Source of the DNA: Thiomonas sp. FB-6
GTDB taxonomy: Bacteria > Pseudomonadota > Gammaproteobacteria > Burkholderiales > Burkholderiaceae_C
Length of the DNA: 48,758 nt
Direction: 5' to 3'
NCBI RefSeq assembly: GCF_000377645.1
Contig: NZ_KB898493.1
Span: 1-48,758 of the forward strand
In this document: one piece after another, positions 9,573 through 18,557 of the stretch
Numbering within the stretch: the stretch's first letter is position 1
How the letters are laid out: every line of letters starts with the position of its first letter
Position numbers and translations under genes: made by a program
The notes under the pieces: generated by a model
What the model saw: only the letters and a program-made list of their open reading frames with translations
Databases searched by the model: none
Told to the model about the DNA's origin: nothing

Positions 9573-10235
9573 ATGCGACACGTCTTGCGCCTGGCACCCG
9601 GGTTCGCCCTCGGCTTCGCGCTGCTCCTCGGCCCCGCGCCGGCGGCCTGGGCGGTCTACAAGGTCGTCGGCCCCGACGGCAGCGTCACCTTCACCGACGT
9701 GCCGCCCTCGTCCGGGGGCGCCGCGGTGCAGCGGGGCACGGCGCCGCGCGTGCAGGCCCCGGCGTCCGCCGGCGGCGAGGAGCTGCCGCCGCGCCTGCGC
9801 CAGCTGCAGCAGCAGGCTCCGGTGGTGGTCTACACCGCGCCCGCCTGCAAGGCCTGCGACGACGGCATCGAGCTGCTGCGCCAGCGCGGCGTTCCCTACG
9901 ACGAGAAGACCATCGTTTCTCCGCAGGACGCCGAGGCCTTCAAGGCCCTCGACCCCGGCATGCAGGTGCCGCTGCTGAGCGTGGCCGGCGTGAAGCTCTC
10001 GCCGGGCTTCAACTCCGCGGCCTGGAACCAGGCGCTGAACTCCGCCGGCTACCCGCAGCATTCCGAGTTGCCCAAGGACTACCGCTTCGCCATCCCCCGG
10101 CCGCTGGCGGGCACCCCCGCCCCGCTTCCGGGGCTGCCCGGTTCCGCCCGGGCGCCCGCCGGCACGACCTCGCCGCCCCAGCCCTCGGTGGCGCCCCCGC
10201 CCGACCCCAACGCCCCGCCTGGGTTCAAGTTCTAG
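9573..10235 (+). CDS. Exported DUF4124 / glutaredoxin-like protein
   Basis: 220 residues. A Sec signal peptide (about 1-27, ending AAWA) leads into a DUF4124-type segment (VYKVVGPDGSVTFTDVPP). Then comes a thioredoxin-fold/glutaredoxin-like domain at about 82-165 with the redox motif C92-K-A-C95 and a cis-Pro region (GMQVPLLSVAG), and finally a Pro/Ala-rich tail. The order implies an envelope thiol-disulfide protein, but substrate and partners are unknown. The frame stays open far upstream inside prlC; the ATG at 9573 is chosen because GGAGG precedes it and a signal peptide follows directly. It converges with rpiA; the 66 bp between them are GC-rich with no clear terminator. Confidence 0.85.
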   Translation: MRHVLRLAPGFALGFALLLGPAPAAWAVYKVVGPDGSVTFTDVPPSSGGAAVQRGTAPRVQAPASAGGEELPPRLRQLQQQAPVVVYTAPACKACDDGIELLRQRGVPYDEKTIVSPQDAEAFKALDPGMQVPLLSVAGVKLSPGFNSAAWNQALNSAGYPQHSELPKDYRFAIPRPLAGTPAPLPGLPGSARAPAGTTSPPQPSVAPPPDPNAPPGFKF

Positions 10236-10301
10236 GGTCCTGCTCCGCGCGGGGCCCGGCCGCCGCCGGCGCGCGCGATCGCGGCCCGTCGCGGACCTGC
10301 C

Positions 10302-10964
10302 CTACGCGTAGTCGCGCTGCGTGACGCCGTCGGCGCCGCCCACCAGCGCGACGTCGGCGCCGCGGCGGGCGAACAGGCCCACCGTGACCACGCCGGGAAT
10401 CTGGTTCAGGCGGCTTTCCAGCTCGGCCGGATGCTCGATGCGCAGCCCGTGCACGTCCAGGATCTGGTTGCCGTTGTCGGTGAGGTAGCCCTCGCGCAGG
10501 CGGGGTTCGCCGCCCAGGTCGCGCAGGCGCGCGCGCACCAGTTCGCGCGCCATCGGCACCACCTCCACCGGCAGCGCGAAGGCGCCGAGCACCGGCACCA
10601 GCTTGCTGGCGTCGACGATGCACACGAAACGCTCGGCGGCCTCGGCGATGATCTTCTCGCGCGTCAGCGCTCCGCCGCCGCCCTTGATCATGGCTCCGCC
10701 GGGGTCGATCTCGTCGGCGCCGTCCACGTATACCGGGAGCGTGGACACCTCGTTGAGGTCCAGCACCTCGATGCCGTGCGCGCGCAGCCGTTCGGTGCTG
10801 CGCTCCGAACTCGACACCGCCGCGCGCACGCGGTCGCGGATGCCGGCCAGCGCGTCGATGAAATGGTTCACCGTGGAGCCGGTGCCGACGCCGATCACCG
10901 CGCCGGGCACCACGAAACGCAGCGCCTCGCGCGCCACCGCCTGTTTGAGTTCGTCCTGGGTCAT
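10302..10964 (-). CDS. rpiA: Ribose-5-phosphate isomerase A
   Basis: Interconverts ribose 5-phosphate and ribulose 5-phosphate in the non-oxidative pentose phosphate pathway, feeding PRPP for the purine, tryptophan and pyrimidine steps encoded nearby. 220 residues, the normal length. Signature blocks: phosphate loop [12 protein letters not shown], the SSS-type loop (here [10 protein letters not shown]), [10 protein letters not shown] and [12 protein letters not shown], which together hold the catalytic acid and lysine. The ATG at 10964 begins MTQDELKQ, as is usual for RpiA. The gene is divergent from pyrD and convergent with the DUF4124 gene. Confidence 0.97.
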   Translation of the reverse strand: MTQDELKQAVAREALRFVVPGAVIGVGTGSTVNHFIDALAGIRDRVRAAVSSSERSTERLRAHGIEVLDLNEVSTLPVYVDGADEIDPGGAMIKGGGGALTREKIIAEAAERFVCIVDASKLVPVLGAFALPVEVVPMARELVRARLRDLGGEPRLREGYLTDNGNQILDVHGLRIEHPAELESRLNQIPGVVTVGLFARRGADVALVGGADGVTQRDYA

Positions 10965-11083
10965 GCGAGCCTGCCGCGTGCAAGGGAGGGAAGGAAGCGC
11001 GCCGAGTCGCAGCGCGCGGTCGGGAAAGACAAAGCCCTTATTATCGCCGCTGCTCCGAACGGCTCTTGCAGCCCACCCCCGCG

Positions 11084-12112
11084 ATGCCCCTGCCCTACGC
11101 GCTGATCCGCCCGCTGTTGTTCCGGCTGGATCCGGAAGCCGCCCATCACCTGGGCCTGCGTGCGCTGCGCACCATGCACCAGTGCGGCCTCAGCCTGCTG
11201 CTCGCGCAGCCGCGGGTGATCGACCCCGTGCGCCTGCTGGGCCTGGAATTCCCCAACCGCGTGGGCCTGGCCGCCGGGCTGGACAAGAACGGCGAGGCCA
11301 TCGACGCCCTCGCCGCGCTGGGCTTCGGTTTCGTCGAGGTCGGCACGGTGACGCCGCTGGCGCAAGGCGGCAACCCGCGCCCGCGCATGTTCCGCCTGCC
11401 GCAGGCGCGCGCGCTGATCAACCGCATGGGTTTCAACAACCAGGGCCTGGAGGCCTTCCTGCGCAACGTGCGCCGCAGCCGCCGCGAGGTTCCGCTGGGC
11501 CTGAACATCGGCAAGAACGCCGCCACGCCCATCGAATCGGCGCTGCAGGACTACGCCAGCTGCCTGCGCGCCGTGCACGAACATGCCGACTACGTGACCG
11601 TCAACGTGTCCTCGCCCAACACCGCGGGCCTGCGCCAGCTGCAGAGCGACGATGCGCTGGAGGGCCTGCTCGGCGGGCTGGCCGAACTGCGCGAACGCCT
11701 GGCGCAGGAACAAGGTCGCCGTGTCCCCATGTTGCTGAAGGTGGCGCCCGACCTGGAGCCGCCGCAGATCCATGCGCTGGCCGACGCGCTGGTGCGCCAC
11801 GGCATGGACGGGGTGATCGCCACCAACACGACCATCTCGCGCCGCGGCGTCGAGGGCCTGGCGCATGCCGAGCAGGCCGGGGGCCTCAGCGGCGCCCCGC
11901 TGCGCGAGGCTTCCAACCGCGTGATCTCGCTGCTGCGCGAACACCTGGGGCCCGGCTACCCCATCGTCGGGGTCGGAGGGGTGATGGACCCCGCCGACGC
12001 GGTCGAGAAACGGCGTTGCGGCGCGGACCTGGTGCAGTTGTACAGCGGGCTGATCTATCGCGGCCCGGGCCTGGTGCACGACTGCGCGCAGGCCCTGGCC
12101 CGCGCGCGCTGA
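11084..12112 (+). CDS. pyrD: Dihydroorotate dehydrogenase (quinone), class 2
   Basis: FMN enzyme of pyrimidine synthesis, oxidising dihydroorotate to orotate and passing electrons to membrane quinone. 342 residues (E. coli 336). Visible: N-terminal amphipathic membrane helix region ([21 protein letters not shown]), FMN-site [26 protein letters not shown], and the class-2 active-site serine, probably S177, in [11 protein letters not shown]. The C-terminal GVGGVMDP and [11 protein letters not shown] segments bind FMN phosphate. A TTG six codons upstream is also possible. I chose the ATG at 11084 by alignment with known PyrD starts; neither candidate has a clear Shine-Dalgarno. Confidence 0.95.
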   Translation: MPLPYALIRPLLFRLDPEAAHHLGLRALRTMHQCGLSLLLAQPRVIDPVRLLGLEFPNRVGLAAGLDKNGEAIDALAALGFGFVEVGTVTPLAQGGNPRPRMFRLPQARALINRMGFNNQGLEAFLRNVRRSRREVPLGLNIGKNAATPIESALQDYASCLRAVHEHADYVTVNVSSPNTAGLRQLQSDDALEGLLGGLAELRERLAQEQGRRVPMLLKVAPDLEPPQIHALADALVRHGMDGVIATNTTISRRGVEGLAHAEQAGGLSGAPLREASNRVISLLREHLGPGYPIVGVGGVMDPADAVEKRRCGADLVQLYSGLIYRGPGLVHDCAQALARAR

Positions 12113-12170
12113 GTCTGCATCGAAGCCCGCCCGGGCCGGCCGAGGGCCGCCGCAGGCAGCCCCGCGAAGC

Positions 12171-12440
12171 TCACTTCTGCTTCAGGCGCGTCTTGTTCGC
12201 GGTGATGTGTTCGTAGATCTCGCGCGAGCGCTGCGAGAGGGGACGCCCGAAACCTTCGCGCCACGGCGAGGACACCTTCACCTGCGGGCGCTTGCGAAAG
12301 GTCGACGCGACCTCCGCGGCGTTCTCCATCATCAGATCCCAGGGATTGGGGGCCTGCTTGGACGCCTGGGGCTTGGTGCTCACCGTCTCGCTGGTGTCCA
12401 CGTCCCCGGATTTGCGCGTAGTAGTCGTCGTTTTCGCCAC
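12171..12440 (-). CDS. Small hypothetical protein (89 residues)
   Basis: I do not recognise this family. It starts with GTG and reads VAKTTTTTRKSGD, a Thr/Ser-rich polar N-terminal half, then a more structured basic half containing PNPWDLMMENAAE, FRKRPQVKV and LSQRSREIYEHITANKTRL. It is soluble, basic and lysine-terminated, with no signal peptide or membrane segment. The second half could be a small helical or nucleic-acid-binding domain, but this is only a guess. Support for being a real gene: the DNA shows coding-like codon usage, there is a GGGCGAG just before the GTG, and it fills the gap between pyrD (convergent) and a 386-bp non-coding stretch. Confidence 0.6.
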   Translation of the reverse strand: MAKTTTTTRKSGDVDTSETVSTKPQASKQAPNPWDLMMENAAEVASTFRKRPQVKVSSPWREGFGRPLSQRSREIYEHITANKTRLKQK

Positions 12441-12826
12441 GGCTCGCCCTTTTCAAAAGCCATACACCATCCTCGGCCCGACCCCGCGCGATACGAGGCG
12501 CGGACCTGCCAGCACCACGGGGGTGGAAGCCGGATCCGATGCCCGGGGATGCAACCCCTCCCTCGCGTCGGGTATGGACAACCCGAGGCATCCAGGTACA
12601 CTGACCCGCCGCGAGATGGTTTTCACTTTGCGAAACCAGAAGGAATCGCAGGCGAATCATCCTCGGCCAGGAACGGGATTTCGAGCTTTTTGCTCGAAAC
12701 CGCCCCCAAGCGGGCCCATGCCGGCACCAGACCCGCGGCTCGGAACCCGCATTCCTGCGAGCTGCCTCCCCTCGGGCGCACTCAGTAATTGTAACCCGAA
12801 ACGTCGCGTCAGCGCCACAGGGCAGC
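12441..12826. other. 386-bp intergenic region between the small protein gene and gltX
   Basis: No convincing coding frame, tRNA or repeat array is visible. It holds a perfect 8-bp inverted repeat (TTTCGAGC 12679-12686 / GCTCGAAA 12692-12699) separated by five T. Neither side is followed by a T-run, so it is not a standard Rho-independent terminator. It must contain the promoter of the small protein gene and the end of the gltX transcript. Confidence 0.5.
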
Positions 12827-14245
12827 TCAGGCACTTCCCTGTGCGCCGATTCCCGCACGTACGCGCTGCAGCACCGTCTCGCGTGCGAACAGCACCAGCA
12901 CCGCGTCCACCGACGGAGTCTGCGCGCGCCCCGTGACCAGATGGCGCAGGGGCATCGCCAGCTGCGGCATCTTCAGCTTGTGCTCGCCCAGCACCTGCTT
13001 GAGCGCCGCGCCCACCGACGCGGCGTCCCAGGCCGGCAGGCCCTCCAGCGCCGCCGCCAGCGCGCGCAGCGCCTCGCGCACCGGCGCACTCAGCAAGGGC
13101 TCCAGCGCCTGCGCATCGGGTGCCGGCTCGGCGTAGAACATCGCGCACAGCTCGGCGATTTCCAGCAGGGTCGACGCGCGCTCGCGCAGCAGCACCGCTG
13201 CCGCCTCCAGGCTCACGCCCTGCTCGCGCAGCCCCAGGCGCTCGAGGAAGGGGCGCAGCAACTGCGCCAGGCGCTGCGGCTCCATCGCGCGCAGGTACTG
13301 GGCGTTGACCCACTTGAGCTTCTCGCCGTCGAATTGGGCCGCCGAACGGCCCAGGTGCTCGAGGTCGAACCACTGCACGAACTGCTCGCGGCTGAACAGC
13401 TCCTCGTCCCCGTGGGACCAGCCCAGGCGCGCGAGGTAGTTGACCATCGCGTCGGCCACGTAGCCTTCGTCGCGATACTGCAGCACGCTCTTCGCGCCGC
13501 TGCGCTTGGACAGCTTGTCGCCCTGCTCGTTGAGCACCGTCGGCAGGTGCGCGTACACCGGCGCTTCGCTGCCCAGCGCGCGGAAGATGTGGATCTGGCG
13601 CGGCGTGTTGTTGACGTGGTCGTCGCCGCGGATCACGTGGGTGATGCGCATGTCGATGTCGTCCACCACCACGCAGAAGTTGTAGGTCGGCGTACCGTCC
13701 GGGCGCGCGATCACCAGGTCGTCGAGCTCGGCGTTGTCGAAACTCACCTGGCCCTTGACGCGGTCCGGCCAGCTCACGCTGCCGTGCGCGGGCGTGCGGA
13801 AGCGCAGCACCGGCTGCACGCCCGGCGGCACGGCGGGCAGGGTCTTGCCCGGCTCGGGGCGCCAGGTCCCGTCGTAGCGCGGCTTGAGCCCCGCGGCCAT
13901 CTGGCGCTCGCGCAGCGCGTCGAGCTCGGCGGTGCTCATGTAGCAGGGGTAGGCGTGCCCGGCCTCGAGAAGTTGGGCCAGCACCTCGCGGTAGCGCTGC
14001 ATGCGCTGCATCTGGTAGATCGGGCCCTCGTCGTAGTGCAGGCCCATCCACTGCATGGACTCGAGGATCACGTCCACCGCGGCCTGGGTCGAGCGCTCGG
14101 TGTCGGTGTCCTCGATGCGCAGCACGAACTGCCCGCCGTGATGCCGGGCGAAGGCCCAGGGATACAGGGCCGAGCGGATGTTGCCGAGATGGATGAAGCC
14201 GGTCGGGCTGGGTGCGAAGCGGGTACGTACCGAAGTCGAGGTCAT
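12827..14245 (-). CDS. gltX: Glutamyl-tRNA synthetase
   Basis: Class I aminoacyl-tRNA synthetase charging tRNA-Glu in the cytosol. 472 residues, as for E. coli GltX (471). HIGH motif variant HLGN at 19-22 within [19 protein letters not shown]-loop variant KLSKR at 244-248; FVLRIEDTD and [15 protein letters not shown] are further family signatures. The C-terminal anticodon-binding region is intact. Start ATG at 14245. It lies 34 bp downstream of metZ on the same strand, so it may be the last gene of the long minus-strand run, though a separate promoter in that short gap or inside metZ cannot be excluded. Confidence 0.97.
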   Translation of the reverse strand: MTSTSVRTRFAPSPTGFIHLGNIRSALYPWAFARHHGGQFVLRIEDTDTERSTQAAVDVILESMQWMGLHYDEGPIYQMQRMQRYREVLAQLLEAGHAYPCYMSTAELDALRERQMAAGLKPRYDGTWRPEPGKTLPAVPPGVQPVLRFRTPAHGSVSWPDRVKGQVSFDNAELDDLVIARPDGTPTYNFCVVVDDIDMRITHVIRGDDHVNNTPRQIHIFRALGSEAPVYAHLPTVLNEQGDKLSKRSGAKSVLQYRDEGYVADAMVNYLARLGWSHGDEELFSREQFVQWFDLEHLGRSAAQFDGEKLKWVNAQYLRAMEPQRLAQLLRPFLERLGLREQGVSLEAAAVLLRERASTLLEIAELCAMFYAEPAPDAQALEPLLSAPVREALRALAAALEGLPAWDAASVGAALKQVLGEHKLKMPQLAMPLRHLVTGRAQTPSVDAVLVLFARETVLQRVRAGIGAQGSA

Positions 14246-14279
14246 GGGCTGCGCGAGCGATGAAGTCCGAAAGCGTGGG

Positions 14280-15521
14280 TCAGGCCCCGGCGGCGCGCAG
14301 GCCGGGCGCCAGGTCGGCCTGCAGGTCCGAAGGATGCTCCAGGCCGACGCCGATGCGGATCAGCCCCTGTCCGATTCCGGCGGCCTGGCGCTGCGCCTCG
14401 CTCAGACGTCCGTGGGAGGTGCTGGCCGGGTGGGTGATGGTGGTGCGGGTGTCGCCGAAGTTCGCCGTGATCGAGCACAGGCGCGTGGCGTCGATCAGCG
14501 CGAAGGCGCGCTCGCGCGCCTGCTCCGGCCCGTCGGCGCCCAGATCGAAGGACAGCACGGCGCCGCCCTGCCCCGACTGCTGCGCCATGGCCAGCGCATG
14601 CTGCGGGTGCGACACCAGGCCGGGGTAGTACACCCGCGCAACCGCGGGCTGCTGCTCCAGCCACAGCGCCAGCTCCAGCGCGCGCGCGCTTTGCTCGCGC
14701 ACGCGCAGCGCCAGGGTCTCCATGCCCTTGTGCACCACCCAGGCATTGAAGGGCGACAGGCTGATGCCCGCGCTGCGCTGCACCGGCAGCAGCTTGCCTT
14801 CGATGAGTTCGCGCGTGCCGCACAGCGCGCCGGCCAGCGTGCGCCCCTGGCCGTCGAGGAACTTGGTGCCCGAGTGCATGACGATGTCCGCGCCGAAGTC
14901 CAGCGGGCGTTGCAACGCGGGCGAGCAGAAGCAGTTGTCCACGACCAGCAGCGCCCCGCCGTCGTGGGCCAGCGCGGCCAGCGCGGCGATGTCGCAGACC
15001 TCGGTCAGCGGGTTGCTCGGAGTCTCCGCGAACAGCAGGCGCGTGCGCCCCGGACGCATCGCCGCCTTCCATTCCCGCACGTCGGTCTGCGACACGAAAC
15101 TGGTCTCGACGCCGAACTTGCCGAAGATGTCACCGAGCAGCTTGATGGTGGAGCCGAACACCGAACGCGAACACACCACATGATCGCCGGCCTGCAGCAG
15201 GCCCAGCATGAGCAGCGTGATGGCGCCCATGCCGCTGGCCGTGGCCAGCGCCGCCTGCGCGCCTTCCAGCGCGGCCAGGCGGGTTTCCATCGCCGCCACG
15301 CTGGGGTTGGAAAAGCGCGAATAGATGAAGCCATCCTCGTCGCCGGCGAAGCGCGCGGCGGCGCTGCGCGCATCGTGCTGCACGAAGCTGCTGCTCAGGA
15401 ACAGCGCCTCGCTGTGCTCGCCGTAGGGCGTGCGCGGCACCGAGGCGCGCACCGCCACGGTGTCGGGATGCCAGGACGGCGGGGCCCCGCCCTCCGGGGG
15501 CTCGTCTGCGTGTCGGCTCAC
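14280..15521 (-). CDS. metZ: O-succinylhomoserine sulfhydrylase (Cys/Met metabolism PLP enzyme)
   Basis: Forms homocysteine directly from O-succinylhomoserine and sulfide in methionine synthesis. 413 residues. PLP lysine is K220 in [13 protein letters not shown]; other conserved blocks are [21 protein letters not shown] (split), ETPSNP, VVDNCF and the C-terminal [26 protein letters not shown]. Members of this fold include MetB, MetC and MetY. I chose MetZ because the loop GQGRTLAGA and the position directly after purF are, from memory, typical for MetZ in betaproteobacteria. The GTG start overlaps the purF stop by 4 bases (GTGA), indicating coupled translation. Confidence 0.9.
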   Translation of the reverse strand: MSRHADEPPEGGAPPSWHPDTVAVRASVPRTPYGEHSEALFLSSSFVQHDARSAAARFAGDEDGFIYSRFSNPSVAAMETRLAALEGAQAALATASGMGAITLLMLGLLQAGDHVVCSRSVFGSTIKLLGDIFGKFGVETSFVSQTDVREWKAAMRPGRTRLLFAETPSNPLTEVCDIAALAALAHDGGALLVVDNCFCSPALQRPLDFGADIVMHSGTKFLDGQGRTLAGALCGTRELIEGKLLPVQRSAGISLSPFNAWVVHKGMETLALRVREQSARALELALWLEQQPAVARVYYPGLVSHPQHALAMAQQSGQGGAVLSFDLGADGPEQARERAFALIDATRLCSITANFGDTRTTITHPASTSHGRLSEAQRQAAGIGQGLIRIGVGLEHPSDLQADLAPGLRAAGA

Positions 15522-17020
15522 GGCTGCGCCTCCTCCTGGCTCTGGCCCTGCAGCGCGAGCATGCCACCGCCGGGAGTGTCGCCGCCCGCGCCGCGCTCCC
15601 CGCGCAGCGCGGCGTCCACGTCGCCGGTGATGTAGCAGCCGTCGAAGCAGGAGGCCTCGAAGGTCTCGATGTCGGAACGTACGCGGCGCACGGCGCGCTT
15701 CATCGCCTCCAGGTCCTGGTAGATCAGCGCGTCGGCGCCGATCAGCCGGCGGATCTCCTCCACGTCGCGGCCGTGCGCGACCAGTTCGGCCGCGGTGGGC
15801 ATGTCGATGCCGTAGACGTTGGGATAGCGTACCGGCGGCGCCGCCGAGGCCAGGTACACCTTGCGAGCGCCGGCCTCGCGCGCCATCTGCACGATCTCGC
15901 GCGACGTGGTTCCGCGCACGATGGAGTCATCCACCAGCAGCACGTTGCGCCCTTCGAATTCCTGGGTGATGGCGTTGAGTTTCTGGCGCACCGAACGCTT
16001 GCGCACCGCCTGCCCGGGCATGATGAAGGTGCGCCCCACGTAGCGGTTCTTCACGAAACCCTCGCGGTACGGGCGCCCCAGTTTCCAGGCCAGTTGCATG
16101 GCCGACGGACGGCTGGATTCGGGCACCGGGATGACCACGTCGATCTCGCTGGGCGGCATCACCGAGATCACGCGCTGCGCCAGGGTCTCGCCCATGTTCA
16201 GGCGCGCCTGGTACACCGAGATGCCGTCCAGCACCGAGTCGGGGCGGGCCAGGTAGACGAATTCGAAAATGCAGGGATTCAGGCGCGGCGCCTCGGCGCA
16301 CTGCTCGAAGCGCATGTTGGCCTGCAGGTCCACGTACAGCGCCTCGCCCGGCGCGATGTCGCGCAGCAGGCGAAAGCCGTTGCCCTCCAGCGCCACGGAT
16401 TCGCTGGCCACCATCACCCCGTCGGTCTCGCTGGTGCCCACGCACAGCGGCCGGATGCCGAAGGGGTCGCGGAAGGCCAGCAAGCCGTGCCCGGCGATCA
16501 GCGCCACCACGGCGTAGGAGCCGCGCACCCGCCGGTGCACCCCGCGCACCGCGCGGAACAGGTCCTCGGGCTTGAGCGGCAGCCCGTCGGAGACCAGGTC
16601 GAGTTCGCGGGCCAGCACGTTGAGCAGCACCTCCGAGTCGGACCCGGTGTTGATGTGCCGGTGGTCGGCGCCGCTGAGTTCACCGCGCAGCGTGTCGGTG
16701 TTGATCAGGTTGCCGTTGTGGGCCAGTGCCAGCCCGAAGGGCGCGTTGACGTAGAAGGGCTGCGCCTCCTCCTCGCTGTCGGCGCTGCCGGCGGTGGGAT
16801 AGCGCACCTGGCCCAGGCCGTAGTCGCCGGGCAGCGCGCGCATGGTCCGCGTGCGGAACACGTCGCGCACCATCCCGCGCGCCTTCTGCATGTACAGCTT
16901 GCCGCCCTGGCCGGTGACGATTCCGGCCGCGTCCTGGCCGCGATGCTGCAACAGCAGCAGCGCGTCGTAGATCATCTGGTTCACGGGCTGCTTCGAAACC
17001 ACGCCGACGATTCCGCACAT
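15518..17020 (-). CDS. purF: Amidophosphoribosyltransferase
   Basis: First committed enzyme of purine synthesis: transfers glutamine amide nitrogen to PRPP. 500 residues (E. coli 505). The N-terminus MCGIVGVV exposes the nucleophile Cys2 after Met removal; the glutaminase domain also shows LAHNGNLIN and TGSDSEVLLN. The PRPP loop is VLLVDDSIVRGTTSREIV, and VIPVPESSRPSAMQ is the phosphoribosyl fold signature. It is preceded by cvpA, as in E. coli, with 45 bp between them, and followed by metZ with a 4-base overlap. Confidence 0.97.
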   Translation of the reverse strand: MCGIVGVVSKQPVNQMIYDALLLLQHRGQDAAGIVTGQGGKLYMQKARGMVRDVFRTRTMRALPGDYGLGQVRYPTAGSADSEEEAQPFYVNAPFGLALAHNGNLINTDTLRGELSGADHRHINTGSDSEVLLNVLARELDLVSDGLPLKPEDLFRAVRGVHRRVRGSYAVVALIAGHGLLAFRDPFGIRPLCVGTSETDGVMVASESVALEGNGFRLLRDIAPGEALYVDLQANMRFEQCAEAPRLNPCIFEFVYLARPDSVLDGISVYQARLNMGETLAQRVISVMPPSEIDVVIPVPESSRPSAMQLAWKLGRPYREGFVKNRYVGRTFIMPGQAVRKRSVRQKLNAITQEFEGRNVLLVDDSIVRGTTSREIVQMAREAGARKVYLASAAPPVRYPNVYGIDMPTAAELVAHGRDVEEIRRLIGADALIYQDLEAMKRAVRRVRSDIETFEASCFDGCYITGDVDAALRGERGAGGDTPGGGMLALQGQSQEEAQP

Positions 17021-17065
17021 GATTCGGGTACTCCAGGGTCAGGCAGACGAATGGGCGCGCGGGGA

Positions 17066-17653
17066 TCAGCGTGCCCGGGCCGCGGGCAGGCTGGCGCCCG
17101 CCGCGGGAAGGGTGGCCTCGGGGCCGGGCCTGCCCGGGTCCGAGGCCCACGGGGCCTGGGTCCACCACGGGCGTGCCTGCACGGTCTCGAGGGGCAGCAA
17201 GGGAGCGACGCGCGCGGCCCCCGCCGACGCCAGCGGCGCCAGCAGCGAGCCCTTCCACACGTCGCTGGAAGGCAGTTGGGTGTAGCCGGCCGCGAGCGCC
17301 AGCAGCACGATGACCAGCGCGCCGCGCAGCACGCCGAACAGGGCGCCCAGGCTGCGGTCGAGCATGCCCAGCCCGGTCGAGCGCAGCAGCAGGCGCGCCA
17401 GCGTGGCCAGCACGCCGGCGGCCAGCAGCACGAGCACGAAGCAGGCGACGAAGGCCAGGGCCGTGCGCAGCCCCGGCTGGCGCACCAGGTCGCCCAGCAG
17501 GTAGGCGCCCAGCCAGGCCGCGTACAGGTGGGCCAGCACGAAGGCGGCGAACCAGCCGCCCAGCGCGATCAGCTCGTAGGCGGCGCCGCGCAATAGCCCG
17601 ACCAGGGCCGACAGCAGCAGCCCCGCGAGCAACAGCCAGTCCAGGATGTTCAC
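17066..17653 (-). CDS. cvpA: CvpA family inner-membrane protein
   Basis: 195 residues with four hydrophobic helices: WLLLAGLLLSALVGLLRG, YELIALGGWFAAFVLAHLY, TALAFVACFVLVLLAAGVLA and ALFGVLRGALVIVLLALAAG. The early NILDW motif, the GLLRG loop and DRSLGALFGVLRGA fit CvpA, named in E. coli for colicin V production and linked to envelope stress and purine-operon position. The C-terminal 45 residues are a soluble Pro/Ala tail. The GTG start at 17653 overlaps the dedD stop (GTGA). The frame is open upstream through dedD and folC, but only this start gives the CvpA N-terminus. Confidence 0.93.
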   Translation of the reverse strand: MNILDWLLLAGLLLSALVGLLRGAAYELIALGGWFAAFVLAHLYAAWLGAYLLGDLVRQPGLRTALAFVACFVLVLLAAGVLATLARLLLRSTGLGMLDRSLGALFGVLRGALVIVLLALAAGYTQLPSSDVWKGSLLAPLASAGAARVAPLLPLETVQARPWWTQAPWASDPGRPGPEATLPAAGASLPAARAR

Positions 17654-18495
17654 AGGCTCAGCACGGCGGCGGAAATACCCAGCGACCGGATGCGCTGCAA
17701 TGCGTGCTCGGCCTGGCTGCGCGACGCGAAGGGCCCCACCCGCACGCGCACGCGCTTGCCGGCGGGGGTGTCGACCACCTGGGTGTAGCTGTGCAGCCCG
17801 GCGGCGTCGATGCGGTGGCGCACCTGGCGCGCGGTGGCCGCGTCGGCATAGGCGCCCGCCTGCACCACGAAACGCTGGCCCGCCGAGGCCGAGGCGGCTT
17901 CGGACTCGCGCTTGGCGGCGCGCTCGGCCTGCGCGGCGGGGATCTGCGACGGGGCCTTGTCCTCCAGCGCGGCCAGCGCCTGGCGTGCCTGCGCGACCTG
18001 GGCGGCCGGCGCGCGCTGCGCCGCCGGCTCGGCCGGCTGCGCGGGCCGGGCCTGGGCCTTCGCCTCGGGCCGCGGCTGCGCCGGGGGCTGCGGACGCGCC
18101 TGAGGCTGCGGCTGCGGCTGCGGCTGCGGCTGGACCTGCGCCGCCTGCGGCTGCGCCTGCACCGGCTGGCTGCGCGGGGCCGGGCCCGCGGCCGAACTGC
18201 CGCCGGGCAGCGCGGCCTGGCCTGGAGCCGCGACGCGCGAGGCCGCCGGCGCGGGCGGCGCCACTGCGCTGGCCTGGTTCTGCGGGGGCACGATCAGCGC
18301 GATGTTGGAGGCCACCGGGCGGGGCTGGGTCTCGAAAATCAGCGGAAACACCACCACGCCGGTCAGCACCAGGGCCACCGCGCCGATCAGGCGGCGGCGG
18401 GCGCGCAGGCGCAAGACTTCCTCGCTCTGCGCCTGGCGCGCGACCGATTCGCCGCCGCGGGAGCTTTCCTTGGCGCGCTTTCCGGGCAATTTCAT
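17650..18495 (-). CDS. dedD: SPOR-domain cell-division protein DedD
   Basis: Septal peptidoglycan-binding membrane protein. 281 residues: basic cytoplasmic N-terminus ending LRARRRL, one TM (about 36-54, IGAVALVLTGVVVFPLIF), a long Pro/Gln/Ala-rich periplasmic linker, then a SPOR domain (about 208-281; FVVQAGAYADAATARQV, KRVRVRVGPFASRSQAEHALQRI) that binds glycan strands lacking stem peptides. Placement folC-dedD-cvpA-purF matches E. coli. I start it at MKLPGKRAKESS (18495) rather than at an upstream in-frame start, because the residues before are not typical. 62 bp separate it from folC. The linker is encoded in part by a hexanucleotide repeat. Confidence 0.92.
   Translation of the reverse strand: MKLPGKRAKESSRGGESVARQAQSEEVLRLRARRRLIGAVALVLTGVVVFPLIFETQPRPVASNIALIVPPQNQASAVAPPAPAASRVAAPGQAALPGGSSAAGPAPRSQPVQAQPQAAQVQPQPQPQPQPQARPQPPAQPRPEAKAQARPAQPAEPAAQRAPAAQVAQARQALAALEDKAPSQIPAAQAERAAKRESEAASASAGQRFVVQAGAYADAATARQVRHRIDAAGLHSYTQVVDTPAGKRVRVRVGPFASRSQAEHALQRIRSLGISAAVLSL
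18104..18132. repeat. GGCTGC tandem hexamer, about 4.8 copies, in dedD
   Basis: Plus-strand GGCTGC is repeated back to back; on the coding strand it encodes a Gln-Pro alternation in the DedD linker. Because the unit is 6 bp, slippage would lengthen or shorten the linker by two residues without shifting frame. Confidence 0.85.
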
Positions 18496-18557
18496 GGATA
18501 GGGTCGATTCGGCAGGCAGGCGGCTTCGGCCCACCCCCGCCCGTCGACCGGGCGGCT

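Noticed and set aside
12679-12699. Perfect hairpin as the gltX terminator
   Set aside because: Its loop, not its 3' flank, holds the T-run, and it lies about 130 bp beyond the gltX stop.
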